Shown piece by piece: positions 1 through 4,674 of a stretch of 6,646 nucleotides of DNA. The notes beneath the pieces are model-generated. The model worked only from the letters and a program-made list of their open reading frames with translations. It ran no database searches and was not told the origin of the DNA. Position 1 is the first letter of the stretch, and every line of letters starts with the position of its first letter. Source of the stretch: Bacteroidales bacterium (lineage in GTDB: Bacteria; Bacteroidota; Bacteroidia; Bacteroidales; UBA932); NCBI GenBank assembly GCA_017631875.1, contig JAGBSL010000088.1, positions 1 to 6,646 of the forward strand, read 5' to 3'. A program made the position numbers and the translations under genes.

Positions 1-96
1 GAACACCTTCCACGGTTTTCCATGGTTTACGTGGCAGATACCCACTTCGTAGGCGGTATCTGCCACGCTTTCATTACGAAACCGTGGAAGGTGTTC
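1..96. repeat. 96-bp imperfect inverted repeat (long hairpin) downstream of the TonB gene
   Basis: Bases 1-18 (GAACACCTTCCACGGTTT) are the exact reverse complement of 79-96. After a symmetrical 11 x 11 nt mismatched internal loop (19-29 against 68-78), bases 30-42 (CGTGGCAGATACC) pair exactly with 55-67. The terminal loop at 43-54 may add two more pairs (45-52 and 46-51). The left arm also holds an imperfect 11-bp direct repeat, TTCCACGGTTT then TTCCATGGTTT (8-18 and 18-28). The element begins 12 nt after the TonB stop codon. It may extend beyond the window, because its outer edge is base 1. Any U-tract for leftward transcription would lie outside, so terminator function cannot be judged. Alternatives are a dispersed palindromic intergenic repeat or a small non-autonomous mobile element. 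No target-site duplication can be tested here. Confidence 0.8.
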
Positions 97-108
97 GCAA
101 AATGCCAT

Positions 109-801
109 CTAACGGAGCTGGAAGATGACAGGGAAGGTGTAGGTTACGGCAACGGCGCGATCGCGCTGCTTTCCCGGTGTCCACTTCGGTGATGAATTTA
201 CGACTCTCAGGGCTTCCTTGTCAAGGGCTGGGTCCACTCCGCGCATCACTTTCGCATCTGCGAGTGTGCCGTCAGCCTTGATGGTGAATGAAAGGGTCAC
301 GCGCCCCGATACTCCGTTCTCGATGCATATCTGAGGGTAAACGAGCCTTTGGTTTACCCATTTGCTGAACTCGTTGGCATCTCCTCCGTTGAATTTCGGC
401 TTTATTTCTACGGTATAGAATGGGAGTGTCTCTTCTTCTATGAGATCTTCTTCAGTCACTTCAATGTAATCGACAAGTTCCACTCCAAGGTCGCCGTTGT
501 CTTCAAGGTTGATAAAGAGATCGTCATCGACAATAATGTCATCCTCCACGATTTCAATCTGATCCGAAAGCACAGGGATCTTAGGCATTTCAGGAGGTGG
601 CGGAGGTGTGTCGTATGTGATGGCGATCATGTCCTCGATTTCCGCCATCATACCGTTGTCCTCAAGGACTGCCGTCTCGACTTTTGCGGTGCTGTACTCG
701 AATCCGAAGTAAACGAGTGCCAATGCCACGATACATCCGATTTCTGTGAAGAGGACCCTCTTGTTCTGGAGGTCTGCTCTTTCGCTTTTCTTCTTTTCCA
801 T
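109..801 (-). CDS. TonB-family energy transducer, 230 aa
   Basis: TonB proteins carry energy from the inner-membrane proton motive force (through ExbB/ExbD) to outer-membrane TonB-dependent receptors. The visible order is a charged cytoplasmic tail (MEKKKSERADLQNKR, 1-15), one membrane segment at about 17-36, a proline run PPPPP at 66-70, a very acidic periplasmic linker (about 76-126, rich in D/E), and a C-terminal TonB domain from about 134. That domain opens with PKFNGGDANEFSKW and has the family-typical VYP, GRVTLSFTI and DGTL stretches, ending FPVIFQLR. The linker is short and acidic instead of the long Pro-Lys/Pro-Glu linker of enterobacterial TonB. A longer reading up to 864 is possible, but the promoter box at 846-853 places the transcript start near 840, so the ATG at 799-801 is chosen. 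No ExbB, ExbD or receptor gene is in view, so its partner is unknown. It is its own transcription unit, separated from the upstream gene by a terminator. Confidence 0.92.
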   Translation of the reverse strand: MEKKKSERADLQNKRVLFTEIGCIVALALVYFGFEYSTAKVETAVLEDNGMMAEIEDMIAITYDTPPPPPEMPKIPVLSDQIEIVEDDIIVDDDLFINLEDNGDLGVELVDYIEVTEEDLIEEETLPFYTVEIKPKFNGGDANEFSKWVNQRLVYPQICIENGVSGRVTLSFTIKADGTLADAKVMRGVDPALDKEALRVVNSSPKWTPGKQRDRAVAVTYTFPVIFQLR

Positions 802-845
802 AATTTGAGATTTTAAGGGATTACACTTTGCTGTATTGCTTGGTG

Positions 846-878
846 CAAAGTTACGCCCCTGCAAGCCCGTAAAACAAA
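846..878 (-). promoter_or_regulatory. Bacteroidetes-type promoter of the TonB gene
   Basis: Read on the minus strand, 878-875 is TTTG (the -33 element) and 853-846 is TAACTTTG, a perfect match to the Bacteroidetes -7 consensus TAnnTTTG. The 21-bp gap is within the usual spacing for the primary sigma factor of this phylum. The predicted transcript start is near 840, giving a leader of about 38 nt before the ATG at 801. The leader has no strong Shine-Dalgarno sequence; it is A/T-rich just before the start, as is common in this phylum. Confidence 0.85.
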
Positions 879-887
879 TTTTCGGGC
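865..887. promoter_or_regulatory. Palindrome centred on the -33 element; possible operator
   Basis: On the plus strand, GCCCG (865-869), an unpaired T (870) and AAAA (871-874) face TTTT (879-882) and CGGGC (883-887). The 4-base centre is CAAA, the complement of the -33 TTTG. The dyad therefore straddles the -33 element, where a bound protein would block or alter RNA polymerase contact. Its left half contains CCGTAAAA (867-874), the same 8-mer core as the arms of the hairpin array at 3692-3824. Operator function is inference. The dyad could instead be chance, and no U-tract follows it to suggest a terminator. Confidence 0.45.
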
Positions 888-939
888 GTGTAAAATCTCT
901 CTGAAACCAGTGCTAACCAATTGAATATCAACAAAATAG

Positions 940-971
940 AAAACGGAGAAATCCTAAAATCTCTCCGTTTT
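940..971 (-). terminator. Rho-independent terminator after the TPR/HTH gene
   Basis: AAAACGGAGA (940-949) pairs perfectly with TCTCCGTTTT (962-971) around a 12-nt loop. Read leftward, the stem runs into TTTTCTATTTTG, and its base begins 16 nt after the stop codon of the TPR/HTH gene. Read rightward it also ends in a T-run (968-972), so it could work in both directions. It separates the upstream gene cluster from the TonB promoter. Confidence 0.85.
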
Positions 972-987
972 TATAACCCTTTGATTA

Positions 988-2439
988 TCAGGAATTTATA
1001 GAATCAAGAAATTCCTCCTTATCTGGGGCATCAGACCCCGAAATTTTACCTTTCAGGCGCCAGATTCTATTGTAGACGATACCTTTGTCCTTCTCCAGAA
1101 TAGTTGAAATGGTCGTGCTTGAGAATCCGCATGATGCAAAGATGAACAGTTTTACGTCGTCTGCCTTCAGCTTAGGCATCTGCTCGCGCAGCCTGCTGAC
1201 CAGTCCGTCACAGTTCCTGTCCAGCATCATCTCAAGACCCTTGATCGCCTTCGGGTCTTCGCGAAGCCCCTCTATGACAGACTTCACTTCCTTGAGGATT
1301 TTGCCTTGAAGGTTGTCCGTGCCTTCATATACATAATACTGCTCGCAGAGTCTCTCCAGCAGGTCGAACTTGGCTATCGACATGTGCTTCTCGGATGGCA
1401 GTCTCTTGGATGCAGCTTTCAGTCTTCCTTGCAGTTCCTCTGCGATGGTCATGTACTTCTCGGTCTCAGCCTTCTCTTCCGCAAGGGCCTTGGCGGCCTC
1501 GAGGCGGCGGTAGCGGATGTAGCCCGTCAGGGCGAAGACGACTGCCAGAGCCGCGAGGATGACGAAGGCCACTGTCAGCCTCGTGCTGCGCAGACGGTGC
1601 TGCGAGAGTTCCAGCTGGTGGGCCTGGTATTCCTTTCGTGCAGACTCCACTGATCGCTGTAATGAAGATGCCTGCAGTGAATTACCATGCTCCATGACCG
1701 CTTCAAGTGCTGCAAGAGCCGCGGCCTCGTCGCCGGCACGGTATGCAACCTGGTATTCTCGGAACTTGGCCTGTGCTGTTTCGGATGGTGTCTCGGCGCT
1801 CTGGAGTGCCTTGGAGATCCATTCGGATGCCTCCTTGAAGTCTCCGACCAACGCGTAAGCATAAGCCAGCATGCCCCTGTCTTCACATGTCAGAGGGCAT
1901 CTGAGTTCATTTGCCTTGCGCGCCAGCATGCTGATCGCCAGAGTAGGGTCCTGGCGCGATGTTTCAAGACATAGCGCGGCATAGGCTTCAAGGCAGGCGG
2001 CCTCCAGAAGGGTGTCGGCCGCCTGATGAGCCTGAAACATTGTATTGCGGAAAACCTTTTCCGCAGAAGCATAGTCTTGTGAATTGTAGCGGGCGACTCC
2101 GCCTTCGAAATAGACGTGCAGCGAGTTGTATGGCTTTCCAGCCTTCTCGAACGCTTCTAGGGCCTTGTCGAGATATGCGATCTCATCCGAATGGCCGCCT
2201 GTCGCGTTGTAGGTGTGGGCGATCTTCTGGTATATGATGCCTAGACTATGGTAGTCTTCAGCTTTCAATGCCATGGTTTCCGCCTGGGAATATGCCTCCA
2301 TCGCCTCGCTGTAGCGTCTCTCCTCATATAGTGCATGTCCACGACCTATCTCCTCTTCCAACCTCTGGGCCGTGCGCTGGGCGCATGAAACGAAGAGGGC
2401 GAAAAGAAGAACGAGGGCTATGGATATGCGTCTGGTCAT
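988..2439 (-). CDS. TPR-transmembrane-HTH protein with lipoprotein-like signal, putative regulator, 483 aa
   Basis: The architecture is that of a membrane-bound sensor/regulator common in Bacteroidota. Residues 1-19 are a signal peptide with a lipobox-like FVSC (Cys19). Residues about 26-275 are helical repeats of TPR type, for example ALYEERRYSEAMEAYSQAE at 36-54 and later A/Y/G-patterned helix pairs. A membrane helix lies at about 288-308, then an E/K/A-rich probable coiled coil at about 311-346. The C-terminal domain ends in a LuxR/sigma-region-4-like helix-turn-helix at about 424-465 (LKADDVKLFIFASCGFSS, then a recognition-helix region KGIVYNRIWRLKGKI). The predicted topology is TPRs in the periplasm and HTH in the cytoplasm. 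The Cys and the internal helix together would tether it twice to the inner membrane; residues after Cys19 are not acidic, so surface export is not indicated. It starts 1 nt after the pepT stop (TAA-C-ATG), so translation is probably coupled. DNA binding and the ligand are inferences. It could be a structural TPR protein, but the HTH pattern argues against that. Confidence 0.8.
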   Translation of the reverse strand: MTRRISIALVLLFALFVSCAQRTAQRLEEEIGRGHALYEERRYSEAMEAYSQAETMALKAEDYHSLGIIYQKIAHTYNATGGHSDEIAYLDKALEAFEKAGKPYNSLHVYFEGGVARYNSQDYASAEKVFRNTMFQAHQAADTLLEAACLEAYAALCLETSRQDPTLAISMLARKANELRCPLTCEDRGMLAYAYALVGDFKEASEWISKALQSAETPSETAQAKFREYQVAYRAGDEAAALAALEAVMEHGNSLQASSLQRSVESARKEYQAHQLELSQHRLRSTRLTVAFVILAALAVVFALTGYIRYRRLEAAKALAEEKAETEKYMTIAEELQGRLKAASKRLPSEKHMSIAKFDLLERLCEQYYVYEGTDNLQGKILKEVKSVIEGLREDPKAIKGLEMMLDRNCDGLVSRLREQMPKLKADDVKLFIFASCGFSSTTISTILEKDKGIVYNRIWRLKGKISGSDAPDKEEFLDSINS

Positions 2440-2440
2440 G

Positions 2441-3661
2441 TTACTCAGCGTAAAGACTGATGATGTTGAGGATCACTTCGCTTGCCTTCTCCATGCTCTG
2501 GAGGGGGAGGTACTCCATCTTGCCGTGGAAGTTGTGGCCGCCGGCGAAGATGTTAGGACATGGAAGGCCCATGAACGAGAGGTTGGCGCCGTCAGTACCG
2601 CCTCGGATCGGCTGCACCTTAGGTGTGATGCCTGCCATCTCGATAGCCTTCATAGCCTTCTCCACGATGTGGTAGTGCGGCTCGACCTGCTTGCGCATGT
2701 TGTAGTACTGGTGCTTGATCTCGATTGTGGCTGTGCCTTCGCCATATTTAGCATTGATGAAGTCTACGCATTTCTGGATGAACTCCTTCTTCTGCTCGTA
2801 GAGAGCCATGTCGTGGTCGCGGATGATGTATGAGAATGTAGCACTTTCCACCTCGCCGCAGAAACTGATGAGGTGGTAGAATCCCTCATATCCGCTTGTG
2901 TACTCAGGACGCTGGTCGACAGGAAGCATTCCGTGAAGCTCCATGCCGATGAGCGTTGCGTTCTTCATCTTGCCCTTGGCAGTGCCCGGATGTACATTGC
3001 AGCCCTGGATCTTGATTGTAGCTCCGGCAGCATTGAAGTTCTCATACTCGAGCTCGCCGATCTGTCCACCGTCCATTGTGTATGCATACTGAGCGCCGAA
3101 CTTCGCGACGTCGAATTTAACGACGCCACGTCCGATCTCCTCGTCAGGGGTGAATCCGATCTTGATCTCTCCGTGCTTGAACTCAGGGTGTTCCACGATA
3201 TACTGCACAGCATTCATGATCTCAGCGATACCCGCCTTATCATCTGCTCCGAGGAGTGTGGTTCCGTCAGTTGTGATGATGGTCTGGCCTTTATAATTAA
3301 GGAGTTCCGGGAACTCGCTTGGCTTGAGGCTCAGTCCAGGTACACCCTTCAACGGAATCTCCCCGCCATCATAGTTCTCGATGATCTGAGGCTTCACGTC
3401 GTTGCCCGGTGCGTCCGGTGCTGTGTCGGCATGTGCAATGAATCCGATTGCAGGTACATCCTTTCCGCAGTTCGACGGGATACTTCCCATTACATATCCA
3501 TACTCGTCGAGGGTAGCCTCTACGCCCATGGCGTTAAGCTCCTCGCAGAGCATCTTCAGCAGGTCAAGTTCCCTTGCCGCACTCGGCTGTGACTCTGACT
3601 CCGGATCCGCCTTGGTATCCACAGCCACATACCTCAAAAATCTGTCTAAAATTTTTTCCAT
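2441..3661 (-). CDS. pepT: Peptidase T (tripeptide aminopeptidase), 406 aa
   Basis: PepT removes the N-terminal residue from tripeptides in the cytoplasm using two zinc ions (M20B family, EC 3.4.11.4). All expected metal and catalytic residues are present at nearly the same numbers as in E. coli PepT: His77 and Asp79 in IAHADTAPDAPG, bridging Asp140 in LGADDKAG, catalytic Glu174 and ligand Glu175 in TPDEEIGRG, Asp197 in YTMDGG and His379 in GGHNFHGKMEY. NVHPGTAKGKM at 222-232 belongs to the lid/dimerisation domain that contacts substrate, and RGGTDGANLSFMGLPCPN at 353-370 is the PepT-type C-terminal signature. Length matches the family (about 408 aa). The start at 3661 gives MEKILDRFLRYVAVDTKAD, which aligns well with family N-termini. 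No Shine-Dalgarno is evident. A 14-codon out-of-frame ORF overlaps the start, and the hairpin array lies just upstream. Downstream, the TPR/HTH gene begins 1 nt after the stop. Peptides brought in by the OPT transporter are plausible substrates. Confidence 0.97.
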   Translation of the reverse strand: MEKILDRFLRYVAVDTKADPESESQPSAARELDLLKMLCEELNAMGVEATLDEYGYVMGSIPSNCGKDVPAIGFIAHADTAPDAPGNDVKPQIIENYDGGEIPLKGVPGLSLKPSEFPELLNYKGQTIITTDGTTLLGADDKAGIAEIMNAVQYIVEHPEFKHGEIKIGFTPDEEIGRGVVKFDVAKFGAQYAYTMDGGQIGELEYENFNAAGATIKIQGCNVHPGTAKGKMKNATLIGMELHGMLPVDQRPEYTSGYEGFYHLISFCGEVESATFSYIIRDHDMALYEQKKEFIQKCVDFINAKYGEGTATIEIKHQYYNMRKQVEPHYHIVEKAMKAIEMAGITPKVQPIRGGTDGANLSFMGLPCPNIFAGGHNFHGKMEYLPLQSMEKASEVILNIISLYAE

Positions 3662-3690
3662 ATTGTATTGGTTTGAATCATCTTTTTCAT
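3646..3690 (-). other. Possible 14-codon leader ORF overlapping the pepT start
   Basis: An ATG at 3688-3690 opens with ATGAAAAAG, a very common start context in Bacteroidota. It encodes MKKMIQTNTIWKKF before TAG at 3646-3648. It begins one base after the last hairpin of the array on the transcribed strand, with a weak GGA 5 nt ahead of the ATG. It runs out of frame through the pepT ATG at 3661. If translated, it would terminate 13 codons or less into the start region of pepT and could couple or limit pepT initiation. Short ORFs of this size occur by chance, so this is tentative. Confidence 0.25.
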
Positions 3691-3691
3691 G

Positions 3692-3824
3692 TTGTCCGTA
3701 AAAAGTCTTGTTTCACGGACAAGCCTCATCTTTTTGCTGTACTTGTCCGTGAAATGGGGGATTTTACGGACAAATCTTGTGATTTTGATGTGTATGTCCG
3801 TAAAATCAGTGGTTTTACGGACAT
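3692..3824. repeat. Array of three 31-bp hairpins at an exact 51-bp period
   Basis: Three inverted repeats occupy 3692-3722, 3743-3773 and 3794-3824. Each has two 12-bp arms of consensus TTGTCCGTRAAA and TTTYACGGACAA around exactly 7 nt (AGTCTTG, TGGGGGA, TCAGTGG). The spacers between hairpins are exactly 20 nt (3723-3742 and 3774-3793). Hairpin 3 is perfectly paired, with outer pair A-T in place of T-A. Hairpins 1 and 2 each carry one A/C or G/T mismatch at the ninth pair (3700/3714 and 3751/3765). Loops and spacers are unrelated in sequence while arms and distances are fixed. This fills most of the gap between zupT and pepT. No U-tract follows any hairpin on the transcribed strand, so they are not ordinary terminators. 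Possible roles are a regulator-binding array, an mRNA structure element between the two gene pairs, or a family of palindromic intergenic repeats. Because 51 is 17 codons and the arms lack stops, several frames stay open across it; these are artefacts. Confidence 0.93.
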
Positions 3825-3835
3825 GCTGGGAGATA

Positions 3836-4672
3836 CTACAAAATCAGCAGGCTGATTCCCATGATGGCCATGCCGATGACGACTCCAGCTATGGCGATAT
3901 GGTGTTTTCCATATTTCTCCGCTGTCGGCAGCAGCTCGTCCAGCGAAATGTAGATCATGATGCCCGCAACAGCTGCGAGAATCAGCGGGAACACAGGACC
4001 GTCGCCGGTCAGCTCCACTCCGAATATGGCAGTGACTGCAAGACACAGCAGTGCGCCTATGACTTCGCTGAATCCTGACAGTGTCGCATAAAGCAGCGCC
4101 TTGCCCTTGCTCTTGGTCGCATAATATATAGGTATGGCAACCGCAATTCCCTCCGGAATGTTGTGGATGGCTATCGCGAAGGTGATGCCTGCTCCCATCT
4201 GGGGATCATTCAAGGCACCGATGAACGTCGCTATACCCTCGGGGAAGTTGTGTATGGCAATGGCCAACGCGGACATGAGTCCGAGTCGGTGCAGGGCCTT
4301 TTCATTGCCTGTGTGTTCCAGCACGTCCACTGCGGCGGTCTTCGTGTCCAGTGACAGTCCCGACGCCTCGTGAGGGTTCTCATACTCCGGAATCAGGAAG
4401 TCGATCAGGGTGATTATGCCCATGCCTGCAAAGAATGCCAGCAGAACCAGAGCCTCTCCATGTCTGAATGACCCTGTGGCCATGATCTCCGCCTGGGCTT
4501 CAGGAAAGAGTTCTGCCAGCGAGATGAATATCATCACACCGGCGCTCAATCCCAGTGCTCCGGCAAGCGTGTTGCTGCTGAGCTTCTTCTTGAAGAGCAC
4601 GAGTGCACCGCCGATGCCCGTCGCGGCACCTGCAATTAATGTAAGTAATAGCGCGCTCAGTACTCCGTTCAT
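3836..4672 (-). CDS. zupT: ZIP-family zinc transporter ZupT, 278 aa
   Basis: ZupT imports zinc, and often other divalent metals, across the inner membrane. The protein shows about eight hydrophobic helices and both ZIP metal-site signatures: HNFPEG at 141-146 (helix 4) and HNIPEG at 170-175 (helix 5). N-terminal LIAGAATGIGGAL (12-24) and C-terminal VAGIMIYISLDELLP (235-249) match the ZupT subfamily. The loop between helices 3 and 4 (about 95-130) has only scattered His (101, 120, 128) and no His-rich tract. Length is slightly above E. coli ZupT (257 aa). The ATG at 4670-4672 lies 2 nt after the OPT stop (TAA-TT-ATG), so translation is probably coupled with that transporter. The stop is followed within 12 bp by the hairpin array. 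No Zur-box could be recognised. Zinc is the likely main substrate, and it would supply PepT. Specificity among divalent metals cannot be read from sequence. Confidence 0.93.
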   Translation of the reverse strand: MNGVLSALLLTLIAGAATGIGGALVLFKKKLSSNTLAGALGLSAGVMIFISLAELFPEAQAEIMATGSFRHGEALVLLAFFAGMGIITLIDFLIPEYENPHEASGLSLDTKTAAVDVLEHTGNEKALHRLGLMSALAIAIHNFPEGIATFIGALNDPQMGAGITFAIAIHNIPEGIAVAIPIYYATKSKGKALLYATLSGFSEVIGALLCLAVTAIFGVELTGDGPVFPLILAAVAGIMIYISLDELLPTAEKYGKHHIAIAGVVIGMAIMGISLLIL

Positions 4673-4674
4673 AA

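Noticed and set aside
802..864. Longer TonB-family start giving 21 extra residues
   Set aside because: The promoter -7 box lies at 846-853, so this start would be upstream of the transcript; the extra residues do not fit a TonB cytoplasmic tail.
2873..3592. 239-codon plus-strand open frame opposite pepT
   Set aside because: It is an antisense shadow; the minus strand carries every catalytic motif of PepT.
3771..3778. Possible -7 box for pepT (AAGATTTG on the minus strand)
   Set aside because: It has one mismatch to TAnnTTTG, no TTTG at the proper distance upstream, and lies inside a hairpin arm.
3692..3824. CRISPR array interpretation of the regular repeats
   Set aside because: The repeat core is interrupted by variable 7-nt loops, spacers are only 20 nt, there are just three units, and no cas gene is in view.
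3692..3824. Intrinsic terminators after zupT
   Set aside because: None of the three hairpins is followed by a T-run on the transcribed (minus) strand.
3574..4078. Repeat-containing open frames across the array, with a 17-residue repeat such as VREMGDFTDKS
   Set aside because: The 51-bp period is 17 codons, so frames stay open by geometry; they have no good start context and run into zupT or pepT antisense.
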